The notes under the pieces were generated by a model. That model was not told where the DNA came from and did no database searches. It worked only from the letters and a program-made list of their open reading frames with translations. 64,000 nt of DNA, taken from positions 1 through 64,000 of the forward strand of contig NZ_QBUY01000035.1 in assembly GCF_003121405.1 (NCBI RefSeq), in the 5' to 3' direction. How positions within the stretch are numbered: position 1 is the stretch's first letter; every line of letters starts with the position of its first letter. Source of the stretch: Paraburkholderia sp. C35. Its GTDB lineage: Bacteria > Pseudomonadota > Gammaproteobacteria > Burkholderiales > Burkholderiaceae. Below, in pieces: positions 1-7,966 of the stretch. A program made the translations under genes and the position numbers.

Positions 1-72
1 TTTTGTGTATAAGAGACTGGCCCAACCCCACCCGCCGGGCAGGCAAAACCACCCCCAACACCAGGTCCCACC

Positions 73-252
73 ATGAACTTCCACCCGCCCTTCTTTGTCT
101 TCTGCTCACTCGGCCTGAGCGTCATGATCATCTCGGTACTGCTCGCCGTCGCTGCCGAACAGATGGACCACTGGCTCACCCGCAAAACCGCAGTCCTGAC
201 CAGCCGTCGCCCGATCGCGCATCGTCACACGGAAACCTCCCATTTCCTGTGA
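73..252 (+). CDS. Small single-pass membrane protein
   Basis: An ATG-initiated 59-codon reading frame encodes a short protein whose residues 5-28 form one hydrophobic segment (from FHPPFFVFCSLG to LLAVAAEQ), followed by a basic, histidine-containing tail. This is the layout of a small inner-membrane protein. I do not recognise the family and no function can be given. It lies 37 bases before the ATG of the damaged alpha/beta hydrolase and points the same way. No strong Shine-Dalgarno sequence is seen, so it may be spurious; the well-defined membrane segment is the main support. Confidence 0.45.
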   Translation: MNFHPPFFVFCSLGLSVMIISVLLAVAAEQMDHWLTRKTAVLTSRRPIAHRHTETSHFL

Positions 253-325
253 AATCGCAGCGTCAGGCAGACAAGAAAGGATCTCCGTCATGAACCGCCT
301 GTAAGCCTCCATCCCGCTCGCCACC

Positions 326-1279
326 TTGCTGCTGGGCATCGTCGCGAACAGGCCCGTCGAGGCAAAAACGGTCAGCTATCCGCCGGAAACCGCCTGCCAG
401 GTCGCAGCGACCCGCCCAGACCGCATGCCCGCCGCGCGCGAGCAGATCGCGCATCCCTCGCAAGGCGACATCGCGTATTACCGCTTCGGCCACGGCAGCC
501 CCATCGTGCTGCAAACAGGCTTCCGCGCGACCATGTCCGAATGGGACGCCGCCTTTCTCGCCGACCTCGCGAAACATCATGAAGTGATCGTCTTCGACAA
601 CCGCGGCGTGGGCCGCTCGCAACCGTCGGCAACGAGCTTCACCGTACAGGACATGGCAAGCGATCTCTCCGCGCTGATCGACACCCTGCATCTGCACGAT
701 GTCACCGTGCTCGGCTGGTCGATGGGCGGTGCGGTCACGACGCAACTCGCCATCGATCATCCCGCAAACGTGCAGCGCATCGTGCTGATGAGCGCGCCCG
801 CGCCCGGACGCTTCGGTGTGCCTGTCGCGCCCGCCGTCGAAGCAACGCTGTCCGGCAAGCCCGGCACGACCTTCGACGACGTCATGAAAGTGCTATTCCC
901 GCCCTCGGCGGCCAACGCTGCCGGTGCGTGCTTCCGCAAGAACATGTTCGTGCCCGCCGACTACGCATCCCCGAAAATCTCCGCCACTGTGACGGCAGGC
1001 CAGACGGGTTTGCTGCGCGCCTGGGAACAGGACAACGCGGCCGCCGATGCCTTGCACAAGCTCCATATCGATACGCTGATCCTGTCCGGCGACAACGACA
1101 GCATCTTGCCGAAGCAGAACGCCGAAGCTCTGGCCCACGCCATGCCCGATGCGCAACTGCTCGTCGTGCGCGCAGCGGGCCACGCGATGATGTATCAATA
1201 CCCGCACGCGCTAGCGTCCGCGATCAACCGCTTCATTACGCAAACGCCGGCGCATCAGATGGCGAAAGCGGCACCCTGA
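326..1279 (+). CDS. Alpha/beta hydrolase; signal peptide interrupted by an in-frame stop
   Basis: The protein has an alpha/beta hydrolase fold. The nucleophile elbow GWSMGG supplies the catalytic Ser, DNRGVGRS resembles the usual oxyanion-region strand, and GHAMMYQYP near the C-terminus carries the catalytic His. Substrate is unknown. The frame is open from a TTG at 326, but the natural start is almost certainly the ATG at 290, which has AAAGGA 8 bases upstream. From there codons 1-4 read MNRL, codon 5 is TAA (302-304), and the frame continues ASIPLATLLLGIVANRPVEA, a normal Sec signal peptide ending in an AxA-like site. As written, the gene is therefore broken in its n-region. Starting at TTG would give a signal peptide with no positively charged end, probably unexported. 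Either a nonsense mutation or a sequencing error explains this. Confidence 0.75.
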   Translation: MLLGIVANRPVEAKTVSYPPETACQVAATRPDRMPAAREQIAHPSQGDIAYYRFGHGSPIVLQTGFRATMSEWDAAFLADLAKHHEVIVFDNRGVGRSQPSATSFTVQDMASDLSALIDTLHLHDVTVLGWSMGGAVTTQLAIDHPANVQRIVLMSAPAPGRFGVPVAPAVEATLSGKPGTTFDDVMKVLFPPSAANAAGACFRKNMFVPADYASPKISATVTAGQTGLLRAWEQDNAAADALHKLHIDTLILSGDNDSILPKQNAEALAHAMPDAQLLVVRAAGHAMMYQYPHALASAINRFITQTPAHQMAKAAP

Positions 1280-1380
1280 CACACTCGCGCGCGGCCAGCG
1301 GCATTCCCGCTACGGTCACGCTGCGCCGCGCGGGACGCCGTGCCATACTTGCGGATCGCCTCAGCCAAGATCCCAACGCA

Positions 1381-2328
1381 ATGATCGTCCCGTCCGCTGC
1401 CATCGGCTTCAATCTCAATCCGCTCGACCGTCACTCCGAAAAGCGCGATGACGAAGCGTTCATCGCCCGTCTGCGCAACGATCCTGCCGCGCGTTTTCTG
1501 GTGTTCGATGGCGACGTGCCCGTGCTCAAACGCGGTGAACGCCATGACGCGTGGTTCGCGGCAGGAGAGGCAACCGCCTTTGGCCCACCGCTGCAAAACG
1601 TCTTTCTCGGCGAAGACAGCACGGGCAGCGGACGTTTCGCGCTCGGCTTCGCGCCCGGCCTGCTGCCCACTGAAGGCAATTCGCAAGACACGCGTTACGA
1701 CCGCGTCGATCTGCGCTCGATCGCGCTGCAAGGACTCATCGATCAGGATCAGCTCGGCATGCTCGGCGAGGCCAAATCGATGCTCGACTGGCATCGTCGC
1801 CATCGCTTCTGCGCGAACTGCGGCGCGCCGACCCGCACGGCGGCAGCCGGCTGGCAACGTGCCTGCGATGCGTGCGGCACGCGCCACTTTCCTCGCGTCG
1901 ATCCCGTGGTCATCATGCTGACCATCGACGGCGAGCGCTGTCTGCTCGGGCGCCAGCGTCAGTTTGCGCCGGGCATGTACTCGGCTCTTGCAGGCTTTGT
2001 CGAACCCGGCGAAACGGTCGAAGACGCCGTGCGCCGCGAAGTGCATGAAGAAGCCCGCGTGAAGTGCGCGGAAGTGGTCTATTTCGCGGCGCAACCGTGG
2101 CCGTTCCCGTCGTCGCTGATGATCGGCTGCTTTGCGCGCGCCAGCACCACGGACGTCGTCATCGACATCACCGAACTCGAAGATGCCCGCTGGTTCACGC
2201 GCGCCGAAGTGGCCGCGATGCTCGCCGGCACGCACGCGGACAATCTGTCGGCACCGAAGCCGTTCGCCATCGCGCACCATCTGCTGCGCGCGTATGTCGA
2301 GCACGGCGAGGCCGTACTGCGCGGCTGA
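1381..2328 (+). CDS. nudC: NAD(+) diphosphatase (NADH pyrophosphatase), Nudix family
   Basis: This cytosolic Nudix hydrolase cleaves NAD(H) to NMN(H) and AMP and in E. coli also removes NAD caps from RNA. A zinc ribbon is visible with Cys pairs at residues 144/147 (CANC) and 162/165 (CDAC). It is followed by the Nudix box GFVEPGETVEDAVRREVHEE and, about 13 residues later, the family signature QPWPFP that separates NudC from other Nudix enzymes. In the Nudix box the usual EExG is EEAR, so the glycine is not conserved. The 315-residue length from this ATG is slightly longer than E. coli NudC (about 257) because of an N-terminal extension. The open frame runs further upstream, but that part overlaps the hydrolase gene and has no protein-like character, so the ATG is preferred. 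Confidence 0.93.
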   Translation: MIVPSAAIGFNLNPLDRHSEKRDDEAFIARLRNDPAARFLVFDGDVPVLKRGERHDAWFAAGEATAFGPPLQNVFLGEDSTGSGRFALGFAPGLLPTEGNSQDTRYDRVDLRSIALQGLIDQDQLGMLGEAKSMLDWHRRHRFCANCGAPTRTAAAGWQRACDACGTRHFPRVDPVVIMLTIDGERCLLGRQRQFAPGMYSALAGFVEPGETVEDAVRREVHEEARVKCAEVVYFAAQPWPFPSSLMIGCFARASTTDVVIDITELEDARWFTRAEVAAMLAGTHADNLSAPKPFAIAHHLLRAYVEHGEAVLRG

Positions 2329-2490
2329 GTCGCCGCTCTCAGTCACCGCTTTCAAACTGCTTCACCCACCGCTTCCACTCATCTGATGCTCGCACCACGG
2401 AAAACCGTGGCGCCAGCAAACCTGTACGCGAACGTTCACGTTGACGTATAATGCACTGCATCCTGATCGCATGATCGATGCACGTCCCGC

Positions 2491-4071
2491 ATGTCCACCC
2501 AAGAATCTTCCGTCGCTACGATTCGCGCCACCGCACCTGCAACGCTGGTCGCCGGGCGGCTTCGCGACGATCTGTTCCCGTGGGTCATTGCGCTCGCCAC
2601 CGGCCTCGAGTACTTCGACAACACGATCTTCTCGTTCTTCACCAGCTACATCGCGGGCGGCATCAATGCGTCGACGGATGAGCTCGTGTGGTCGTCGAGT
2701 GCCTACGCCGTCGCGTCGGTGCTCGGCATTCTCCGGCAGCAGTCGTGGGTGGAGCGGCTTGGTTACCGGCGTTATATCGGCGGGAGCCTGTTGCTGTTCG
2801 CCGTGGCCTCGGCGGCGGCAGCGCTCAGCGAATCGTCGATTCAACTGGCTGTCGCGCGCGGCGCTCAAGGCTATTTCATCGGCCCGATGATGGGCGCGTG
2901 CCGCATCCTCATTCAGACCAGTTTTACGCCTCAGCGCCGCGCGCCCGCGGTGCGCGCGTTTCTTTGCATGATCTTGCTGGCGAGCGCGCTGGCGCCGCTC
3001 GCGGGCGGCTATCTGCTGGCATCGTTCGACTGGCGCGCGCTGTTCGCCTGCACGATGCTCGCGGGCATCGCTCTCGCACTCGTCGTGCTGTTGGTGGTGC
3101 CATCCACAGGTAAAGTGCAGCGCGAATCGAACAGCGATGGGCACTTCTGGCCGTATATCGTGTTCGCGTTCGCACAGGGCGCGTTGCAAATCGCGATGCA
3201 GCAGGTCCGCTTCGAACTGTTCGGCAGTTCGCCCCTGCTGATCGGGCTGACGCTGGCAGGCTTGCTGGCGCTCGGCTGGTTCGCGTGGCATCAATGGCAT
3301 CACCCCAGCCCGCTGGTGCGGCTTCACGCGCTGCGCGAACGCACCTTCCAGACGGGTCTCGCGCTCTACGTGCTGTTCTATTACATCAGCAATGCGATGA
3401 GCTATCTGGTCTCGCGTTTTCTCGAAGGCGGCTTGCGCTATCCCGTCGAAAATGCGGGCCGGCTGGTCGGCTTCACGTCGTTCGCGTCGCTTGCTTTCGC
3501 GTTGATCTATTTCCGCGTGTCGCCGCGCATCCGGCACAAGCGCTGGCTGATCGTCCCCGGTTTTCTAATCGCTGCGCTGATCGGCGGATGGATGATCAGC
3601 ATGCCGCCCGACGTCAGCATGCAGTGGCTGCTGCCGCCACTGCTTCTGCGCGGACTGCTGCTCGTGTTCATCGTCCTGCCTGTCGCCAATCTCGCGTTCC
3701 GCATCTTCTCTGCCGAAGAGTTCAATCACGGCTATCGCTTCAAGAACATGGTCAAGCAGTTGACCTACTCGTTCTCGACGGCCACCATGATCATGCTCGA
3801 CCAGCATCGCGAAGCCGTGCACGAAACGCGTCTGACGGAGTTCGTGAATCCGTTCAACCCGATCTTCCAGAACACCTTCGATACGCTGATGCATGGCTTC
3901 GAACTTCTGGGCCATCCGGCGAGCGAGGCCAGAGGTCTTGCGCTCGTCGAAATCAGCCGCACCGTGACGCAGCAGGCCAGTTTTCTGAGCGCACTGGACG
4001 GTTTCTACTTTCTGATCGGCATTGCAGTATGCGGTGGTCTCTTTGCGCTCTATCAGCGGCAAATCGATTGA
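2491..4071 (+). CDS. MFS transporter, DHA2-like
   Basis: A 526-residue polytopic membrane protein with about 12-14 hydrophobic segments. The first starts near residue 30 in the pattern LEYFDNTIFSFFTSYIAGGI, which matches the TM1 region of DHA2 drug/proton antiporters (EYFDNTI). A long extramembrane stretch near residues 425-490 (including NHGYRFKNMVKQL) sits before the last helix, a feature of this subfamily. Substrate cannot be deduced. The typical MFS motif A between helices 2 and 3 is degenerate here (VERLGYRRYIGG). A LysR regulator begins 96 bases downstream on the same strand and may control it. Start chosen at the first ATG of the hydrophobic frame; the Shine-Dalgarno sequence is weak. 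Confidence 0.85.
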   Translation: MSTQESSVATIRATAPATLVAGRLRDDLFPWVIALATGLEYFDNTIFSFFTSYIAGGINASTDELVWSSSAYAVASVLGILRQQSWVERLGYRRYIGGSLLLFAVASAAAALSESSIQLAVARGAQGYFIGPMMGACRILIQTSFTPQRRAPAVRAFLCMILLASALAPLAGGYLLASFDWRALFACTMLAGIALALVVLLVVPSTGKVQRESNSDGHFWPYIVFAFAQGALQIAMQQVRFELFGSSPLLIGLTLAGLLALGWFAWHQWHHPSPLVRLHALRERTFQTGLALYVLFYYISNAMSYLVSRFLEGGLRYPVENAGRLVGFTSFASLAFALIYFRVSPRIRHKRWLIVPGFLIAALIGGWMISMPPDVSMQWLLPPLLLRGLLLVFIVLPVANLAFRIFSAEEFNHGYRFKNMVKQLTYSFSTATMIMLDQHREAVHETRLTEFVNPFNPIFQNTFDTLMHGFELLGHPASEARGLALVEISRTVTQQASFLSALDGFYFLIGIAVCGGLFALYQRQID

Positions 4072-4167
4072 TCGCGTATTCTGCGAAGCTTCATCAACAT
4101 CGATTGCCGGTTTGCAGCACGCAAGCTTGAACCAGGTGCGCGGCGCGCACTGCGGAGCGTTTGACCA

Positions 4168-5121
4168 GTGGATACTCTCAACAACATGCGTATCTTCGCT
4201 CGCGTAGCGGAGGAAGGCAGCTTTACGGGCGCGGCGCAACGCATGAACATCACCGTGCCCGCCGTCTCGCGCGCGGTGTCCGCGCTCGAAGCCTATCTGC
4301 GCACGCGCCTGTTGAACCGCAGTACGCGTCGGGTGGTTCTGACGGAAGCAGGACATCGCTATCTGCAGCGTTGCGAACAGATCCTCGCATTCGTCGATCA
4401 GGCGGAAGCCGAGGCCGCCGATTCCCAGGTCCGTCCCACCGGCCAGTTACGTGTGCATGCAACGTCGACCTTCGGCCAGACGTATGTCACGCCTGCCATC
4501 GTGCGCTACCGTCGCCGCTATCCGGATGTCTCGATCGAACTGACACTGTCGCAGCACGTGCCCGATCTGATCGACGAAGGGTACGACGTCAGCGTGCAGT
4601 TGAGCGTCGATGAATTGCCCGATTCGAGTCTCGTCGCGCAACAGCTCGGCACCGTGCATAGCGTGCTGTGCGCGGCGCCCTCGTATCTGCGCGAGCACGG
4701 CGTGCCGCGCGACGTCGAGGAACTGTCGCGGCATGCGTGCTTCCAGTTCGTATCGTCCGTCTATCCCACCGACCGCTGGCTGCTCGAAGGGCCGGATGGA
4801 ACGGAGACTGTGCATCTGCACGGCGGCGGGTTCCGCATCAATTCCGCCGATGGCCTTGCTGTGGCGCTCAAGGAAGGCATTGGAATCGGCGCGGTGCCGA
4901 TGTCGACGGCCGTGCTCGCGCTGCGCGACGGATCGCTGACACGCGTGTTGCCGCAATATCATCTGCAGCCACTCACGGCTTACGCACTCTATACGTCGCG
5001 CCGGTATATCGACGCGAAGATCAAGACCTTCATCGAGTTTCTGCGCGAGGATATTCCCCAGATGCTCAGTGCGTCCGTCGCGAGCCTGCGCGATATGAAA
5101 AAGACGCACGCCGACGCGTAA
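4168..5121 (+). CDS. LysR family transcriptional regulator
   Basis: N-terminal winged helix-turn-helix with the LysR pattern MRIFARVAEEGSFTGAAQRM, then SRAVSALEAYLRTRLLNRST, followed by a type 2 periplasmic-binding-protein effector domain (about residues 90-300). The NRSTRRVVLTEAG segment and short C-terminus place it in the CrgA-like group. It is a cytosolic DNA-binding regulator with unknown ligand. The chosen start is GTG; MDTLNNMRIF is the normal beginning for this subfamily. It follows the MFS gene on the same strand, so it may regulate that gene, though most LysR proteins are transcribed divergently from their targets. Confidence 0.9.
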   Translation: MDTLNNMRIFARVAEEGSFTGAAQRMNITVPAVSRAVSALEAYLRTRLLNRSTRRVVLTEAGHRYLQRCEQILAFVDQAEAEAADSQVRPTGQLRVHATSTFGQTYVTPAIVRYRRRYPDVSIELTLSQHVPDLIDEGYDVSVQLSVDELPDSSLVAQQLGTVHSVLCAAPSYLREHGVPRDVEELSRHACFQFVSSVYPTDRWLLEGPDGTETVHLHGGGFRINSADGLAVALKEGIGIGAVPMSTAVLALRDGSLTRVLPQYHLQPLTAYALYTSRRYIDAKIKTFIEFLREDIPQMLSASVASLRDMKKTHADA

Positions 5122-5139
5122 GCGCATTGTCGGGCGAGC

Positions 5140-5178
5140 GTCATGGGTGGTCACGCGAGCGTCACACAACGGTCACGC
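5140..5178. promoter_or_regulatory. GTCAC direct repeats with 11-base period (Pho-box-like)
   Basis: Four GTCA cores occur at 5140, 5150, 5161 and 5172. The last three are spaced exactly 11 bases apart and read GTCAC. OmpR/PhoB-type response regulators bind direct repeats of this period, and the PhoB half-site is CTGTCAY. The array lies 160 bases before fecR, ahead of a TATGCT-like -10 candidate near 5241. The regulator is inferred, not shown. Confidence 0.4.
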
Positions 5179-5336
5179 AAAATACCTCATGCGCGACATG
5201 AAATGCGCGGCACCGCACGGAGCCGTCGCGCGTGGCACACTATGCTCTCGCGGTTCACCACGAAAACCGCGCCCGTTTCTGCGGCGTGACGTTTTCTCAG
5301 GCATGTGCCTGTCAACCGCCGTCACCATCGCTAACC

Positions 5337-5801
5337 ATGCGCAAGCAAGTCATCATTCATGCACTGATGTTCGCCTGCGGCTGTCCACCTGCCATCGATG
5401 CATGCGCAGCGGACGCGATCGGCGTCGTCAAGACGGTCAAAGGGTCCGTGCATATCGAACGCGGCACGCAGAATGTCGACGCCGCCATCGGCAGCGAAGT
5501 CTTCAACAGCGACCGCATCGTGACGGGGCCCGCGTCTTCCGTCGGCATTACGTTGCGTGACAATACGCTGCTGTCCGAAGGCTCCAACTCCGTTCTCGAA
5601 CTCAAACAGTTCGCTTTCAACACCACCACGCACGATGGCTCGCTCGACGCGACGATCCGGCGCGGGTCGCTCGGCGTCGTCGACGGCAAGCTGGCGAAGG
5701 CCCATCCCGAAGCCGTGCGTTTCAACACGCCGACCACGACGCTCGGCGTGCGCGGCACCGAATTCATCATCGAGGTCGGCGACGGGGAGAGTGCGCGTTG
5801 A
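5337..5801 (+). CDS. FecR-domain periplasmic protein
   Basis: A 154-residue protein with a signal peptide (cleavage near residues 24-27, AIDACAADA) followed by a FecR domain. The pattern runs from GVVKTVKGSVHIERG through SDRIVTGPASSVGITLRDNT to the typical ending FNTPTTTLGVRGTEF. In this stand-alone form the domain is thought to act in the periplasm or envelope rather than as an anti-sigma factor; no sigma factor gene is adjacent. The stop overlaps the ATG of the OmpA-like lipoprotein (TGATG), so the two are translationally coupled. Together with the CHASE2 protein they form a three-gene envelope operon behind the GTCAC repeats. Start: the ATG directly before the signal peptide; the frame is open upstream but not protein-like. 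Confidence 0.85.
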   Translation: MRKQVIIHALMFACGCPPAIDACAADAIGVVKTVKGSVHIERGTQNVDAAIGSEVFNSDRIVTGPASSVGITLRDNTLLSEGSNSVLELKQFAFNTTTHDGSLDATIRRGSLGVVDGKLAKAHPEAVRFNTPTTTLGVRGTEFIIEVGDGESAR

Positions 5802-6415
5802 TGGCCGCGGCACAACGTCGAAGCGTGATCGGGTGCGCGCTCGGTGCGGCGCTCGCGTTCATGGCCGGCTGCAGTTCAACGCCTGACAAGATCACGCTGC
5901 TGCCCGATCCGGACGGATCGGTTGGCGCGGTGATCGTGCATAGCGGCGGAAAAACGCAAGTCATCGACAAGGCTTACACCACAGCCGAAGTCGCAAAAAG
6001 CGGCACAATCGAACAGACGGCCAGCAATCAGGCCAACGTCGCCACGCGTTACGGCGACGTGCTCGCCGCACAGCCGCCGCGTCCGGCCACCTACACGATC
6101 AACTTCGTATTCGACTCGGCGACGGAACTCGCACCGCAATCCAACGCGACTGTCCAGCAACTGAAAGCTGCACTCGCCACGTGGCCCGCGCCGCATCTCA
6201 CGGTAGTCGGCCATACGGATCTCGCCGGTTCGCAGGAATATGACGACAAGCTGTCGATGCAGCGCGCGCAGACGGTCGCGCGCTTCCTGATCAAGGCGGG
6301 CATTCCAGCGAAGGAGATTGAAACGGCAGCGCGCGGCAAGCGCGAACCGCTCGTGCACACCGCGGACGGCGTCCCTAACCAGATGAACCGGCGCGTCGTT
6401 ATTACAATCCAGTGA
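5801..6415 (+). CDS. OmpA-family lipoprotein
   Basis: 204 residues. A lipoprotein signal peptide ends at AFMAGC, making Cys24 the acylated residue. The C-terminal half is an OmpA-like peptidoglycan-binding domain: YTINFVFDSATEL, then VVGHTDLAGSQEYDDKLSMQRA and the closing NRRVVITIQ, including the Asp and Arg positions that contact diaminopimelate in this family. The protein would be anchored in the outer membrane and hold peptidoglycan. The middle segment (about residues 60-90) is Ala/Thr-rich and probably a linker. Its start codon overlaps the fecR stop, and the CHASE2 gene follows after 54 bases. Confidence 0.88.
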   Translation: MAAAQRRSVIGCALGAALAFMAGCSSTPDKITLLPDPDGSVGAVIVHSGGKTQVIDKAYTTAEVAKSGTIEQTASNQANVATRYGDVLAAQPPRPATYTINFVFDSATELAPQSNATVQQLKAALATWPAPHLTVVGHTDLAGSQEYDDKLSMQRAQTVARFLIKAGIPAKEIETAARGKREPLVHTADGVPNQMNRRVVITIQ

Positions 6416-6469
6416 TCCGGGTGATCCGTCACGGCAACTGTGACGGGGCATCAATCTGCCGCGACCGAC

Positions 6470-7963
6470 ATGAAACGCTTGCGCGATGCTTCATGGCTGA
6501 CGTTCCTCACATGGCTGAGAAAAGCCGGTCAGGGCCGCCCGATTGCGCTCGCCGTGCTGCTCGCGCTCAGCCTGCTGAACCTGTGCAGCGAATGGCCCGG
6601 CAACATTCCGCGCCCGCCATTGCTTGACAGACTCGACGATGTGCTGCCGGATTCTTTCGGCACCGCGCGCCAGTTGCTGTTCGATCACTATCAGCGCCGC
6701 TTTCCACGCATGCCGGCTTCGCAGCCCGTGACCATCGTCGCCATCGACGACAGGACGCTCGCCGAACTCGGGCAATGGCCATGGCCGCGCAACCGGCTAG
6801 CGGGCCTCGTCGATGCAATCGCTGCGCAGAAGCCGCTCGCCATCGGCCTCGACCTCTATATGCCGGAGGCCGACCAGACCTCGCCCGACAAGGTCGCCGA
6901 CAACCTGCCCGCTTCCGCTGTCACGCTGGCCGCCGGGCTGCGCGCGCTGCCGCGCCACGAGACCATTCTGGCGAATGCATTGCGCGCGTCGCCGTCGATA
7001 CTCGGCGCCGCCGCCGTCGATCACGTCGCCTACGACACCAGCACCGACATGCGCAGCGCGCCGATTCTCGTGCACGGCGAAGATCCCCTCAACCGCGTGA
7101 AGCGCTATAGCTATGTGCTTGCGAGCCTGCCCGAATTGCAGGCGGCGGCACACGGACAGGCGATGCTGAACGTCGCGCTCGAACAGGGCACAGTGCGGCG
7201 CATACCGCTGATCCTCGGTCTTGGCGACAAGCTGGTGCCGGGCATGCCGATCGAGATGCTGCGCGTCGTCACCGGGTCGGCGGCTGTCGATGTCTATGCC
7301 GATACCTCGGGCGTGCAATCCGTCGGCGTCGCGGACGTGCAGGTGCCCACGCAGCCAGACGGCGACATCTGGCTGCATTTCGCATCGATGCGGGAGACGC
7401 AGCATCGATACGTGTCAGCGCGCGACGTGCTGCAAGGCAAGGTCGATCCCGAACGCTTTCATAACAAGCTGGTGCTGCTCGGCCTCACGGCGACGGGACT
7501 CACCGACATGCGTACCACCGCGCTAGGCGAACTGGTGCCGGGTATCGAGATTCAGGCGCAGATCATCGAGACGATTTTCGACGGGCACTTCCTGCGCCGG
7601 CCCGTGTGGCTCAAATGGGCCGAGACGATCTTCGTGCTCGCGTTCGGTCTGCTGCTCATCTGGTATCTGCCGAATACCGAATCGCGCCTCGCCGCTTTCG
7701 TGCGCACAGTGCCAAAAGCATCGGCGGTGCTTGGCATCGTGCTCAATCTGCTGCTGCTCGCAAGCTGTTTGCTGCTGTTCCGCTACAGCGGCCTGCTGGT
7801 CGACGCGACGTCGATCTTCATCATTCTGTCTGCCGTGATGGGCTGCTTTTTCTCGTCCGCGCTGCTCGATCCCGGCGTGCGGAAACAGCGTGCGGCGAAG
7901 CGCCGGCGAGCCAGCGCCTCGCAATCCGCCGAGCAGATTCCACACTCGGACACGCAACGTTAG
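6470..7963 (+). CDS. CHASE2-domain membrane protein without a recognisable output domain
   Basis: 497 residues. An N-terminal membrane segment (PIALAVLLALSLLNLC) is followed by a CHASE2 extracytoplasmic sensor domain over about residues 70-380. Its typical elements are VTIVAIDDRTLAELGQWPWPR, then GLDLYMPEADQ, and near the end KLVLLGLTATGLTDMRTT with VPGIEIQAQIIETIF. Three transmembrane helices follow (from WAETIFVLAFGLLL to FIILSAVMGCFFSSALL). CHASE2 proteins usually continue into an adenylate cyclase, kinase or GGDEF domain; this one ends after a basic Ser/Arg tail of about 35 residues. The FecR and OmpA neighbours suggest an envelope-sensing module whose signal output lies elsewhere. ATG chosen over a GTG ten codons upstream. 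Confidence 0.85.
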   Translation: MKRLRDASWLTFLTWLRKAGQGRPIALAVLLALSLLNLCSEWPGNIPRPPLLDRLDDVLPDSFGTARQLLFDHYQRRFPRMPASQPVTIVAIDDRTLAELGQWPWPRNRLAGLVDAIAAQKPLAIGLDLYMPEADQTSPDKVADNLPASAVTLAAGLRALPRHETILANALRASPSILGAAAVDHVAYDTSTDMRSAPILVHGEDPLNRVKRYSYVLASLPELQAAAHGQAMLNVALEQGTVRRIPLILGLGDKLVPGMPIEMLRVVTGSAAVDVYADTSGVQSVGVADVQVPTQPDGDIWLHFASMRETQHRYVSARDVLQGKVDPERFHNKLVLLGLTATGLTDMRTTALGELVPGIEIQAQIIETIFDGHFLRRPVWLKWAETIFVLAFGLLLIWYLPNTESRLAAFVRTVPKASAVLGIVLNLLLLASCLLLFRYSGLLVDATSIFIILSAVMGCFFSSALLDPGVRKQRAAKRRRASASQSAEQIPHSDTQR

Positions 7964-7966
7964 GCT

